A stretch of 64,000 nucleotides of DNA from Physcia stellaris (GCA_018902385.1 JABSSW010000084.1:1-64000), one strand, 5' to 3'. Shown: positions 24,968-37,208, counted from the stretch's first letter. Numbers and translations are program-made. Notes: a model not told the origin generated them from the sequence alone.

Positions 24968-25870
24968 ATGATTGATGACAAGAAACAAATTTTCGTCATG
25001 TTCGTACGAATCATTCATGATAAAATGAAAAATCTGAATAACGTGCACATCGAACGAAAAATTCAAATCGATTTTGCTTTCGCGAAAATTGAAAATAAAT
25101 CAAATATCAAAATCATCATTTTCGAAATTTTGAAAGAATTCGTTGATCTGACAGATAAAAACAAAACATATGAATTATTTGATCATGAATCAGACGATCA
25201 CGCAATAAATTTGAAATTTGACAAGAAATTTTCATATGATTTCATTTATTCGTTGTCAGAAAACGAACTTAAAATATTGCGAACATATTTGAATAAACAT
25301 TTCAAGAACGACTTCATTCGACTTTTCACTTTTTCGATTGACGCATCAATTTTATTCGTCAAAAAAAAAACGAAACGCTGAAATTATGCGTGAATTATAA
25401 AAATTTGAATTTTCTAACGATCAAAAATAAATATTTTCTATCGTTAATTGATGAAAGTTTGAATCGTTTAAACAAAATTCGCATTTATACAAATCTCGAT
25501 ATGATAACGACGTACAACAAATTTCGTATTAAAAAAAAACGATAAGTGAAAAACAACGTTTCGAACACGATATGAGCATTTTGAATATATCGTTTTATTT
25601 TTTGATTTCATTAATGCATTTGCAACGTTTCAGAATTTTGTCAATAAAATTTTAGCGAAACGATTCGATTTCTGTGTCATAATATATTTCGACGATATCG
25701 TCATTTATTTTATGAATCGAAAATAACATATCGAAAACGTCAAATGAATTTTTCAACGCTTAAAGAAACACAAACTTTTCATCAATATTGATAAATGCAA
25801 ATGATTTACGAACAATATCGACTTTTTGAACTTTGTCGTTTTTTCAAAAAATGTGCAAATGCAAAAAAAT
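24968..25870 (+). pseudogene. C: reverse transcriptase remnant
   Basis: The frame 24968-25381 contains DDHAINLKFDKKFSYDF, then LRTYLNKHFKNDFIRLF and ILFVKKK, the Gypsy RT N-terminus. Palm segments follow to about 25870. CT and AG are frequent up to about 25400 and scarce after it. Confidence 0.75.
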
Positions 25871-25909
25871 AAAATCGATGTCATACAAAATTGATCGATT
25901 TCAAAAAAC

Positions 25910-26580
25910 GTGTCAAAAATTTTGAAATTTTTAAAATTATGTAATTTTTACAAACGATTCATTAAAAATTTCAATAAATTAACATTATTTTTGATCGTTA
26001 TGTTAAAAAAATCAACAAAATTTAAAAAAAAAAAAAAAAACACAATCGAAACAAAAATCAGAATCGAAATAAATTATCGAATGAATTTTTGATTTTCGAC
26101 GTTTTCAAAATTTGCAAACGTTTACGAAAAACATTCATAAAAACATTTATTTTACAAGCATTTCGATTCGATTAAATTCATTCGTGTGAAAATCGATGTT
26201 TCGAATAAAACAATAAATGAAATTTTTTGTCAATCAAATGACAAAAATCATTGACATTCAATAATTTATTTTTCAAAAAAAATGATTTCGACGAAATGCA
26301 ATTATGAAATTCACGACAAAAAATTTTTGATTATAATTTTCGCATTCAAACAATGACGTCATTATTTGAAAAAAACGAAAAAACAAATTTTCGTTTTGAC
26401 GAATCATCGAAATTTCAATCGTTTCATGATTACAACGAAATTATTTTTTCGACAAATACGATGAACGCAAAAATTATCACGTTATAATTTTGTCATCGAT
26501 TATCGTTTTGACAACAAAAATTTTGCGAACGATTTGTCAAAACGATTCGATCATATAACGATTATCGAAAAAAAAAATTG
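25910..26580 (+). pseudogene. C: RT thumb and RNase H remnant
   Basis: The frame 25910-26092 has LKLCNFYKRFIKNFNKLTLF, the RT thumb; RNase H segments follow to about 26570. Saturated for the CpY signature and broken. Confidence 0.65.
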
Positions 26581-26597
26581 AAAATAATCGTCAAATT

Positions 26598-28044
26598 TTG
26601 ACGCGTTTACGACAATTTTTACAAACGAATTCGAACGAATTTCAAATTTGCGTGAACGAAATCAAAATTACGTTGTTCAAATTCGATGAAAATGAAAAAA
26701 ACAATTTTGCGAATAATTTTTTTGAAAAAACGAAAAAAACAATTTCACGAATGATTTTTTTAACGTTTTCGATGAAAAATCAAACGTGATTATCGATAAA
26801 TGAAAAACAATAATATTGAATAATGCAACGATTTTCGAGTCGATCAACGTGATGATTGCGCGAAAACATATTCACGAACATGATGCAACATACGACGATA
26901 AAATCGTTGACAATTTCGTCGAATTGATTCGTTCATTGTTAAAACAAAATTCGTGCGCAATTCAAATGAAACAAAAATTAATTATTTTTGAAAAATCACA
27001 TTCGCATTGACACGACAAAAAAAAATATTATAACACGAAAAATGTTTGTACGTTTCGTCGAATTTGAGAAAAAAACGTTATAAAAACAAATCATGACAAT
27101 TTTTTCGTTAATCATTTCGAAATCAAACGTATTTTTGAATTGATACAACGAAAATATTATTGATTCAATCAAAAAAAAACGATTTCGAAAAAAACGTCGA
27201 ACATGATTCAAACATGCGTACACAAATAAAAAAATATTGCGAAACATGCGCAATTTGCAAAAAAAACAAAACATTTCGACACAAATCATACGAAAAATTT
27301 TCGTTTTTTTTCATATCAAAATTCAAATGAATTGACATAACAATGAATTTCGTGACAAATTTATTAAAAAGCAAAACATGAAACGAAACGACGTACGATT
27401 CAATATTCGTCGTTATAAATCGTTTGATCAAAATAACACATTACATTTCAATCACGAAAACGATGATCGCAAAAAATTTCGTCGAAATATTGATTCGAAA
27501 AATCATTAAATTTCATGATTTTTTATCGTCGATAACAACAAACAAAAATTCAATTTTTATTTCAAAATATCATGACGCATTGTGTTATGTTTTAAAAATA
27601 AAATTTAAATTATCGACGATTTATCATTTACAAACAAATAATCAAACGAAACGTCAAAATTCAATCATGAAACAATATTTCAAAATTTTCGTCAATTTTC
27701 AACAAAATGATTGAATAAAATTATTGTCGATGATTGAATTTATTTACAACAATAATAAACATGCATTCACGCAAATGTCGTCGTTCGAAACAATGCAAAA
27801 ATACACATTTAAAATGTTTTTCGAAAAATTTGCAAATTTCAAAATTAAATCAAAATTTGCAAAAAAACATGTCGAAAAATTGATCGCGTTGATGAAAATA
27901 TTGAAAATCAATTTAACACACGCACAAAAACAACAAATCAAATACAAAAATGCAAAAACAAAATCGAAAAAATTCGATGTAAAAAATTACGTCAACGTCA
28001 ACGATAAAAATATTCGCATCAAACGCAACAAAAAATTAAAATGA
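26598..28044 (+). pseudogene. C: linker and integrase remnant
   Basis: Linker frames at 26598-26789 and 26816-27010. A zinc-finger segment lies near 27230-27290 (CAICKKNKTFRHKSYEKF-like). The core is at 27424-27714 (ITHYISITKTMIAKNFVEI; YHLQTNNQTKRQNSIMKQY) and the C-terminal part at 27724-28044 (IEFIYNNNKHAFTQMSSF). Homologous to B's integrase but clearly diverged. Confidence 0.75.
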
Positions 28045-28099
28045 AAATTTTTCAAAAAAATTCTGAATTGAAGTCATTTTGAACAATAAAATTTACAAA

Positions 28100-28260
28100 A
28101 AAAATCAAATTTTTGATAAATCGTACAGCGAATCAAAATTTTATTATTTTGTTCAATGAAAAAATTATGAAAAACGTATTTGAAAATCAATTGCGATGAT
28201 CAAACATTTACGAAATATGTTTAAAAAATTTCATGCGAAAAATTTCAAAAAAAACGATGC
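28100..28260 (+). pseudogene. C: weak chromodomain remnant
   Basis: Plus-strand translation just after the integrase shows short segments resembling the C-terminal half of a chromodomain, ending with a helix-like LRNMFKKFHAKNF near 28208-28246, at the place where B has its chromodomain. Low conservation; inferred mainly from position. Confidence 0.35.
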
Positions 28261-28368
28261 AAATAAAATTATCAATCGTTGACGCGTTCGACGTCAAATA
28301 AATGTAATTTTTATCGTGAAATCGTTGACAAAAAAATCAATTTTTCACATTTAATTCGATGTTATTTA

Positions 28369-28508
28369 TGTCAAAATTCAAATTTCGAAATTAATTTTAT
28401 ATTTTTGTCACGTGATTTAAACGATTTTGACGTTTCAATATGTATATAACGAATTCAAATTTTCAGCATTTTTAACAATACAATGCGTTTTATTTTTTAT
28501 TTTTGACA
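28369..28508 (+). repeat. Copia copy 1: 5' LTR (140 bp)
   Basis: Perfect terminal inversion TGTCAAAA...TTTTGACA. Matches 35797-35936 with two differences, and 50704-50843. Contains a palindromic CACGTG (28409-28414) and a TATA-like TATATAA near 28443, plausible promoter parts. Confidence 0.9.
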
Positions 28509-28668
28509 AATTATGAATTCGAAAAAACGAATAATTTATTTGTAATTTTCGTATCAAATTAATCGTTTAAACGAACGAACGTTATTATTGTTTTTATGTC
28601 AAAATTCAATACATTTTTACGAAATTTTTTTTTAAAAATTTTTCAAAATCAAAACTCATTGCATTGCA

Positions 28669-29860
28669 ATGAAAAATACAATTTCAAAAAACATGAATTT
28701 TGAACAAAAAAACAAATTTCAAAAATGTCATCGAAATTCGTTCGACATAATTGAACAAAAACAAATTTCAAAAATGTCGAAAAAATTGAACAAACGATTA
28801 AATTTATTTTTTATTCGCGATTTGTCGTTTTCGTTAAAAAACGCATTGATTAATGAAATTGTAAACAAACAAATCATTGATGAATTCATTCAAACGATAT
28901 GTATCAATCATGTGATCATGTGAAACGATTGATATCGCAATTGATTAACGAAATTTGAAACGCGTTTAATTTCGTCAAAATACGAATGTCGAATCGTTAA
29001 AAACATGCAAAATTTTTTCAATTTCAATTTTTTCAATTCATTTGAAATCGTATTGCGAAAAATCAACATCACAAAAATTCGAACAATTGATTTCGAACAA
29101 TCGAAATTCGAATTCAATCAATTTTTTTATTATTTTCAATCAAACGAATCACAATTGCGATTCACAATAATTTCGTATTGATTTATCAAAATCAATAATC
29201 GATCAATTGTTGAACGATTTCAAAAACAAAATTGAATTGAAACGACAAATGATTTTGATCAAAATTTTAACGCAATTGCATATTTCAATATCACGAATTT
29301 TGATTCATTCGATAATTTTTCAATCATTCGATTTGTCAAAAAAAAACAAATAAATTGATTCAAAAAAACAAATTCGAAAATTAAAAACGTGTCGCATTGA
29401 ACATTGTTGCAATTAATGCACGATCGAATCAAATTGAAATCATTCAATCATTCAATATTAAACGAAATTCAATTTTTTGTTTTTCAAAATTCAATCAAAA
29501 AATGATTGACATTTCAATAAATCAAACATTTGAAACAAATTCAAATTCAATAACGATTGACAATGTCAAAACGAAAATTGAAATCATTGTCGTATCATCA
29601 AAAATTGAATTTTCAATTATCGTGAAAATTGAAATTATTGTCGCAACAAAAATCGAATTTTCAAACAATGTTGAAACAAATGCATATAATCAAACATTTT
29701 TTTTCGAAAAAATTGACAAAAAACGAAAACGTTACAAAATTATTTTATCATTTGAAATTCACGTTTATTTTTCACAATTTACATTTACGTTTTTTTTGCA
29801 ATTATTTAAAAAACGATTCAAATTCAATTTCGAAAATTTTCAACAATTCAATTGAAATGT
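28669..29860 (+). pseudogene. Copia copy 1: gag remnant
   Basis: Plus frames at 28669-28923 (MNFEQKNKFQKCHRNSFDII) and 29397-29855, rich in N, K, I and F. Position after the LTR and before integrase indicates gag. The same region is repeated at 51031-52161 and 62750-64000, each broken. No zinc knuckle is seen. Confidence 0.5.
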
Positions 29861-30004
29861 GTCAATTGATCAATTGTTTTCAATCAATTTTATTAACAAA
29901 ATAAAAATCATTCGTTATTTATACGTAAAACATTTCGAAACAAAATTTTTTGACATTGTACACGAAATTGCACAAATCATAATTGATCATTTTCGCGAAT
30001 TAAA

Positions 30005-30345
30005 CGAGAAAAACACTGAAAACTACGAGTATCAATTTTCTTTTTTCAAATTCGCCGAATTCTCATTTATAGATTCATTTTCTAGTTTTCAAATATCGAG
30101 TTCATCGAATTTTCTCGATTTCTTTCGTTTAATCACACGAATTTTTTTTAAATTTTCAAAATCATCATGTTCAATTCGACAATTCAATTCGACATCGAAA
30201 ACGTCTTTTTCATCGTTTTCGCTTTCGTTTTCGTTTTTCTTAAAATCATCATCAAAATCAGTGATTTTCAAAAATATCTCAAGTGAAATCGAGAAATGAA
30301 AAATGTTCTCAAATGAATTCGTTTGTGAAAATATATTCAACGAGC
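30005..30345. other. Copia copy 1: less-mutated segment absent from copy 2
   Basis: Keeps CT, AG and CC (for example TTCTCGATTTCTTTCG near 30111), while the flanks are saturated. It begins where similarity to the second copy stops (about 30005 here, 52345 there). Open on both strands: plus 29859-30299 is Ser/Phe-rich; minus 30089-30340 is acidic with a KKIRVIKRKKSRKF segment. Which strand codes, if either, is undecided. Confidence 0.45.
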
Positions 30346-31058
30346 GTTTTCAATTGAAAATGAAAATAATGAATTGTGTTGTATTGTTTTACGTACAATT
30401 GTGAACGACGATTTGTATCATGACATTAAAAATATCAATGTAATCAAAAATGTTTGAAAAAAAATTATTCAAATTTGCAAATTCAAAAAATTCAATGCGT
30501 TCATGATTATTTATAACAAATTTGAATTTTTCAAAAATTTTTTTGCGTCGATATCAATGAATATAAATTCAAATTTCGAAACATTATTAACGAATTCGTC
30601 ATTTATTCATTCAATTCAAAAATGAATGAAAATTGATTTATTTACAAATATTTTGCGAATTTTTCAAAATTCGTTCGTTTTTTCATTGATCGTTGAATTT
30701 CGAAACATGAATTTTTCGACAATAATCAAAAAAATGATTTCAAACACGTTTTTTCGAACGTTATTCATTCATACGAAATTCAATGCATCAATTTTTTTGA
30801 AATTGCGATCATCAACGATATTGATTTTGTTTTTTTAATTATCGATTTTGTTTCAAATTTCATCAAATCGTTTCAACAAAACGTCATTTTCGAACATATC
30901 AAAATTATTATTCAAAAAATCAAATGATGCGATCATTGTCAAAAATTTTATCATGATATTATCGAATGCATCATCAAACATTTTCATTTTGTCGTTGTCA
31001 AACAAATTCGAAAAAAAAAAAAAAAACGACGCAAACGCAAAAATCAACAACGCAACGA

Positions 31059-31114
31059 TAATCAAAATCAAAATCAAAATCAAAATCAAAATCAAAATCA
31101 AAATCAAAATCGAA
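31059..31114 (+). repeat. Hexamer microsatellite (ATCAAA)n
   Basis: About nine uninterrupted copies of a 6-bp unit, giving alternating Lys-Ile in the frame 30848-31186. It lies within Copia copy 1 between gag and integrase. Confidence 0.85.
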
Positions 31115-31450
31115 CGAAAAAAAACAAAAACAAAAAAAACAACAAAAATAAAACGAAATTCGACGAAAATTTTTGAAAATTTGTAAACGAAACGATAATC
31201 ACGCATTCGATTTTCGTCGAAATTGTTGTTTTTTCGAAATCAATCAATTTTGACAAATTTATTGTCGTCAAATTTTTTTTTTCATTTTTGTTATCATCAA
31301 AATTTTGAATTTCAATATCGTTTGATTGTTCGATACGAACGTTTTTTTTCACATGATTAATAATCGTTGATTTTTCATCAATTTTGTTGTCATTTTCGAT
31401 ATTTCAATTGAAAACATAAAAAAAAATTCAAATTTTTCGATTACGATATT

Positions 31451-32260
31451 GTGCGATTTTTTTGCGACATTTTTAACGAAAATCGTTATTTATTTATTCA
31501 TCAAATGTTTTACGTTTCAAATTGCATTTATAATTTTTTTTTTTTTCAATTTCAACAAAACGATTGTTTTTTATTTATTATATTCAACGATTTCGCAATG
31601 AACAACAAAAACATTCATGTTTTGAAACAACAAAATTTTTACGTTTTTCAATTCGACAAATTCGTGATTTGTTTAATTGTCAATCAAAACACGTTGAAAA
31701 TGTGACACGAACGATTGAATCATTTGAATATTCAAAATATTATTCAAATAATTTATCAACATGATATTGATTTTTTCAAATTATCATTATCGAATTCGTG
31801 CATTTTTTGCGAAAAAATCAATGATAAAACGAAATTTTATCGAAAATTTATCAAATCAAAACGTCATGTTGACGATTTCATTCACGATAATTTGATAAAT
31901 TTTTTTCAAAAAAACAAAATGATGTTTATTGAATAATGATTTGAATTGACGATTTTATTCAAATGTTTCACGTGAACATTTTATACGACAAAACATTTTT
32001 CGAAATTTTGATTTCATTCAAAAATTTTTGAATATCATTGAACACGATCATTTTCGTTGCATTCGTTTACGAATTGACAACGATAATGAATTTTTTGAAA
32101 ATGTTTTTACGATTTATCGAAAAAAACGCGACATCATAATGAAATTTTTTATTGTTGAAAATTTTCAAATGAACGAATACGTTGAACGTTTTAATCAAAT
32201 TATCATACGCAAAATCAACACATTTTTGAAAAATTCAAAATTGTTCATAAAATGATGATT
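31451..32260 (+). pseudogene. Copia copy 1: pre-integrase finger and integrase remnant
   Basis: Near 31706-31815 a Copia pre-integrase finger is visible: HERLNHLNIQNI, then CIFCEKINDKTKFYRKF. The core follows with RLRIDNDNEFFENVF (32060-32105) and NEYVERFNQIIIRKINTF (32172-32225), the aspartate and glutamate regions. Integrase ahead of RT identifies the Copia order. Broken. Confidence 0.8.
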
Positions 32261-32552
32261 CGAATTTGTTAATGTTGTCAATCACATTCGCAACGTTTTT
32301 ATTTTCATTTTCGTAATCGACGACAATGACAAATCAATATTTTTTTATCAAAAATTTATCGATCATGTTTATTTTATCGAAAAATTTCGTCGCATCGATC
32401 AAAAAAAAAATATTTGATAATCAAATTCAACATTAATTGAAAAAATTTCAAAATTATCGTCAACGTGAAATTTTGATAAAATACGATGAAAAAATCATAT
32501 ATCGAATAATCATCATTTCGAACAACATTTATCGTTTTTTAACGTCGAATGA

Positions 32553-33077
32553 TTGAACAACAAACGATTTCATTCAACGACAAAATCATTTGCGCAAACA
32601 TTTAAAAATCAAATCGACATTTTTTTAAACAATTTGAACGTGAAATTCAAAAATGACAATCATTGCATCGATATCATTTTTCGTTTCACACAAATTCAAT
32701 CGCAAAAAATTTTTCAAAACAATGCGTTCGTGATTTTTGACACGTTCGATTTCGAAAACGATTTCGAAAAATCGCGAAAACAACGTCAATTTGTTTTTTC
32801 GTTTTTCATTTTGAAAAATTCAATTCGATTATTTTTTACGTTGTTTGATAATGATGTCGACGAATTGATTATCAACATTTTCGATTTCGTTCAATTCGAA
32901 ATCGTCAATATTGTCAATCAATTCGAAAAAACGTTGAAACAACATTTTTATTTGCGTTTTCGTCGTGATTTTTCAATGAATTTTTTGATTTTGTTGATTC
33001 AATATGTTTTTTCAAATTTTCACGAATTCAAAATTTACAATGAAACAATGACGAACGTTCAACACAAAATGAATTGA
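32553..33077 (+). pseudogene. Copia copy 1: integrase C-terminal and spacer remnant
   Basis: A 174-residue plus frame beginning NNKRFHSTTKSFAQTFKNQI. It lies between integrase core and RT, where Copia polyproteins have a poorly conserved spacer. No motif beyond position. Confidence 0.5.
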
Positions 33078-33079
33078 CA

Positions 33080-33820
33080 ATTAAATATGAACGATAAAAT
33101 GCAATTTCATAAAAACAATGACATTTGAAAATTCGTGTTTTTCGTGTTTCAAAATCGTAAAATTTTTTTGATAAATGAATTTATAAAAAAAAAAAAATCA
33201 ATGATAAAATGATCAAATATAAAACACGTTAATGTGTTCGAAATTTCGAACAAAAAAATTTTGATTATCACGAAACGTTTTCAATCGTGATTAAATTTAT
33301 GAATTACAAAATCATTTTCGTCATCGTCGTTGCGAATGATTGAAAAATAAAACAAATAAATGTCAAAATCGTTTTTTTGTATGAAAACATCGATGAAAAA
33401 ATTTATGTGAAAATTTTTCATGAATATATTGATTTTAAACGAAAAATGTATTGTCGTTTACGCAAAATTTTTATGAATTCAAACAATCGTTTCGAATTTG
33501 ATTCAATATTTTGATCAATTTTTTTAAAAAACATAAATTTTTTTTTTGAATGCGAATCAAAGTGTTTTTTTAACGACAAAATCATTATCGTTATTTACGT
33601 GAACGATTTTTTTATTGTTGAATTTAACAAAAAATTCATTCGACAAATTAAAAAAATTTTCAATAAACGTTTTCAAATGACGAACATGAAATCATTTGTT
33701 TATTATTTAAATATAAACGTAACAAAAAATAAACAATAACGAATTTTTTGTTTCAATCAAAAAATTTATTTGAATTTTTTTTTCAAAAATCATGAAATGT
33801 GAAATGTTAATTATAAAATC
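33080..33820 (+). pseudogene. Copia copy 1: reverse transcriptase remnant
   Basis: Plus-strand segments of a Copia RT, with the palm box region IVIYVNDFFIVEF near 33585-33622, then KSFVYYLNINVTKNK near 33690-33730. Broken at several places, so no long open frame marks it. Confidence 0.6.
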
Positions 33821-33826
33821 ACATTT

Positions 33827-34588
33827 ATGAACGTCAATATCAAATTTGAATTTGTTGATTTTGATTACATTTGTTTCGTTTTCGACAAATTTCGTTATCA
33901 ATTCGTCGTTGATTTTTTCATGTACGCGATGTTTAAAATTCGTTCAAATATTGCATATGCGATATCAATAATAAATCGATATGCATTTAATTTCACGAAA
34001 ATTCATTGAAAAATTGTCATCAAAATTTTCAAATATTTTCGACATTTTTTCGATTTGTTTTTTATTTTTTTTGAATTTTTTCGTTTTTTGACAAATTACA
34101 TCGATGTCGATTGAATTGACAACAAAAAAATTCGTCGTTCAATTTTCGATTACATTTTCAATTTCGATAACGAAATTTTCAATTAATTATTCAAACGACA
34201 AATCATTGTAATTTTTTTTATTTGTGAAATCGAATATATGAATCAAATTCAAATTGTCAAAAAAATCATATCGAATTTGTTGAACGAATTGCAATTTTTC
34301 AATACGATTAAAAATAATTTAATTGTTTATGAAATTTTTGTTTATTGTTTCGTAATCATTATTATTTATTGCGACAATCAAAAAACACAAACGTTAATTC
34401 GTAATTTCAATCAACACGTTCGAAACAAACATATCGATATTCAACAACATTTCGTCAAAAACAAAATGCAAAACGATATTTTGAATTTGCAATATGTTTT
34501 TAATAATCAACAAATTGTCGACGATTTAATCAAATTTTTGTTCAAAAACAAATTTTTGAAATTTCGTCGCGACATTGATTTGATGTAA
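33827..34588 (+). pseudogene. Copia copy 1: RT end and RNase H remnant
   Basis: The frame 33827-34009 has the Copia signature RSNIAYAISIINRYAFNFTK. The frame 34238-34588 has the RNase H end: YCDNQKTQTLIRNFNQH and NKHIDIQQHFVKNKM, then QQIVDDLIKFLFKNKFLKFR. Very typical of Ty1/Copia. Confidence 0.85.
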
Positions 34589-34710
34589 TCGAAAAATGTT
34601 GTTATTTGACGAATTTAAATAAAATTTTTTTTTAAATAATAATTCGTTCAATCGAAATCATTTTTTGAACGATTAACACATTTTAATCAAAACACAATCA
34701 TTTTTATTCA

Positions 34711-35796
34711 ATGATTTTCATGAATTTTTCAAAAACGAATTTGTTCATGAATCAAAAATTTCAACGTTCAAATCGAATTCAAAAAACGTATCAAAAAATT
34801 TTTGTTACATTAAACGTTTATCAAAATTTCATCAAAAAATTTCAACATTCAAATGATTTCATCAAAAATAAAAATTTATTCAAAAATTTCAACATTCAAA
34901 TCAAATCGATTTTCGTCAAAAATTGATTTGAAAACGTTTCAAAAAACGTTCAAAACGAACACAAACATCAAAAATTCGCATCACGAATCAATGTTCAAAT
35001 TCAAAAATCGTTATCATTTTTTTCGAAAAACGAAATTCATACAATTTATCGAAAATACATTCAATCGTTATCATTTTTTTCGAAAAACGAAATTCATACA
35101 ATTCATCGAAAATACATTAAAAAAAAAATTTTATAATTTCACGTTTAATTTATCAAACAACGACATTCGAACAAATTATTCAAATATTTAATTTTCAAAT
35201 CACATATCAAATACGTACATTATTTCGAACAAAAATTATTTATTTTCGCATTTCAATTATTTGTGAAAATTATTTATTGTTTATTGTTAACGTTTGAATC
35301 ATGTGAAAATTATTTATTCGTTTTTTCGAATCATGTGAAAACATTATTCAATATTTTTTATTATTTACATTTATTATTTTCGTATTTTCGAAAATTTATC
35401 ATTTGCATTTTTTATACGTCAATTTCATTCAACAACGAAATCACATAAAATTATTTATATTTTTCATATATTTTTCGAATTCATTTTTGATTCAAAACAA
35501 TAAACATACAATAAATTTCAAAAATAATTTTCAAAAATCGCGTTTTTGTCAAAAAAATACATTTTTTTTTATTTTCGCGCATTTAACAAAACGTTTTATC
35601 ATCGACAAAAATTTGATTTCGAATTTTATATTGATTTTATCGTCGTCGCATAAAATTTTTTTCAAACATAATCAAAAAAAAAAAAATTCACAATTTCTTA
35701 TTAACATTCACATCTCAAAAAGAATGTGAAAATTGTGAAAATTGTGAAAACAAATTAGAAAATACAAAATGTTGAAAAAATAAATTTAAATGAAAA
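34711..35796 (+). other. Copia copy 1: long tail after RNase H
   Basis: About 1.2 kb between the end of RNase H and the 3' LTR, longer than usual for Copia. Frames at 34711-34926, 34853-35191 and 35403-35729 are K, N and F rich with no known motif. A 57-bp tandem duplication sits at 35008-35121. It could be captured sequence or the remnant of an extra frame. Confidence 0.45.
35008..35121 (+). repeat. 57-bp tandem duplication
   Basis: Two copies of a unit starting TCGTTATCATTTTTTTCG, differing by one transition. In frame it gives two 19-residue repeats (RYHFFRKTKFIQFIENT). Confidence 0.85.
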
Positions 35797-35936
35797 TGTC
35801 AAAATTCAAATTTCGAAATTAATTTTATATTTTTGTCACGTGATTTAAACGATTTTGACGTTTCAATATATATATAACGAATTCAAATTTTCAACATTTT
35901 TAACAATACAATGCGTTTTATTTTTTATTTTTGACA
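35797..35936 (+). repeat. Copia copy 1: 3' LTR (140 bp)
   Basis: Same ends (TGTCAAAA...TTTTGACA) as 28369-28508; two differences, both transitions. Confidence 0.9.
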
Positions 35937-37120
35937 GAATTCACATCGAAATTATTTATTTCATCATATGTTTTGCATATTTCATTTCAATATCATTCGT
36001 GCGTCGAATATTTCGTTCAATTTTCGTCAATGATTCGATTTCTAAAACATATCAAACAAATCAATTGTTCGAAAAAATTTGCAAACATTGCGATGCAAAT
36101 TTCAATTTCAAAAATAAATTTCACGAACATATTCGCGAACAACATATTCAAAAATCGAATATCAATTCGAATTTTCGATTTTTTACATCAGAATTCACGT
36201 ACAAAATCAAGAAAAAATCAACAATCGTTTGTTCGTTTGTTTCATTTGTTTCGTTTGTTTCGTTGATTTTTTTTGCAATATTTACATCGATATTTGAATC
36301 AATATTATCAAAATGTTCGAATTTTTTTATTGCGACATTCAATATCATATCGAAATCGATGAAAAAATTATCAATCAATTCATTTACATTTACGATTTCA
36401 TTTTTTCGAACATTTGTACGAAAACATCAAAAATTTCACATTCAAAAATTTTATTTCATCATCGATGATTTGATTCGCATGTTTCGTGAAAAATTTAAAT
36501 CATTTGATTTACATTCGCATCAAAAACGTCGTTTTTTTTTTTCACGAAATTTTGACATTTTTTATCAATCACGAATTATCGTTTATTTTTTGTTTGCAAT
36601 CAATCAAAAAACATCGATTAATCAAAATTCGAAAAATTCAAAATCGAAAATTTCGAAACAATACATGTTCGCGAAGTTTATTCGCATTGTTTTCAACAAT
36701 TTTTTTGAAAAATCGATCATTTTATTATACAAAAAATTAAACATTTTTTACATTTCGTTGCAATCAAAATTTTCATCAAAATTTTCATTCGCATGATTTC
36801 GATTTACGTTTTCGTTTACGTTTTCGTTTACGTTTTCGTCATTTTTTCGATTTCGAATTTCAAATCACGTTTGTTGCATTTGTTTCGATCATTTCAATTT
36901 TCGCAATGATTCGTTCAATTATCGACGTTTTAATCAATCATATTTTTCGAATCGTCGATCGATGAAAAAAATGAAAAAAATAATTAATCGTTTCGAAACG
37001 AAATTGAAAAAAAACGAAAAATAATGTGACGAACGTATTATGTGTTAAAATTTTGATAAATATTTGAATTTTTATTTTATCACATCGAAATTCGAATTCG
37101 AATTTCGTTTATGATCAAAT
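35937..37120 (+). pseudogene. C2H2 zinc-finger frame, plus copy (element fossil)
   Basis: The longest open frame of the window (35855-36796; its first 27 or so codons lie in the Copia LTR, so the true start is lost). A C2H2 finger: CKHC at about 36071-36082, then HEHIREQH near 36122-36145. It is followed by a long Ser/Phe/Thr stretch, then FIIDDLIRMFREKFKSFDLH near 36454-36510. A second finger-like HVCCICFDHF lies near 36860-36890. The layout resembles C2H2-bearing frames I recall from fungal Gypsy polyproteins; this is from memory. Its inverted partner is at 37225-37528. Confidence 0.5.
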
Positions 37121-37167
37121 CATTTACATATGTTTTGTCAAATTTTCGTAATTAGTTTTGCAATTTA

Positions 37168-37208
37168 GAATTTTGTTGTTTATTCATATTATTGCATGAC
37201 ATTTTACA
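37168..37208. repeat. Inverted repeat, left arm
   Basis: Pairs with 45903-45939 in inverted orientation; core ATTGCATGACATTTTACA, with weaker similarity further out. The two arms bracket the minus-strand C2H2 frame, its upstream frame and the nested element F. Possibly terminal inverted repeats. Confidence 0.45.

Larger units (their letters stand above)
15697..28368 (+). mobile_element. Ty3/Gypsy chromovirus C (fossil), split by element B
   Basis: A plus-strand element in two parts, 15697-17125 and 24368-28368, separated by the complete element B. The first part holds the candidate 5' LTR, leader and gag; the second holds protease, RT, RNase H, integrase and a weak chromodomain. B's target duplication TTTTC at the two junctions supports the split. 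The 3' LTR is not recognisable: a Copia LTR starts at 28369. Protease and RT are close to those of A. Many breaks. Confidence 0.75.
28369..35936 (+). mobile_element. Ty1/Copia element, copy 1, with both LTRs (fossil)
   Basis: About 7.57 kb with 140-bp LTRs. Order: LTR, gag, pre-integrase zinc finger and integrase, RT, RNase H, long tail, LTR, on the plus strand. Integrase before RT is the Copia order. No target duplication is visible (ATTTA on the left, GAATT on the right), so the outline may have been rearranged after insertion. Partial copies lie at 50704-52345 and from 62565. Many breaks. Confidence 0.85.

Noticed and set aside
30853-31206. Minus frame with a repetitive Ile/Leu hydrophobic stretch that looks like a membrane protein
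   Set aside because: The stretch is the reverse reading of the (ATCAAA)n microsatellite inside the Copia element.
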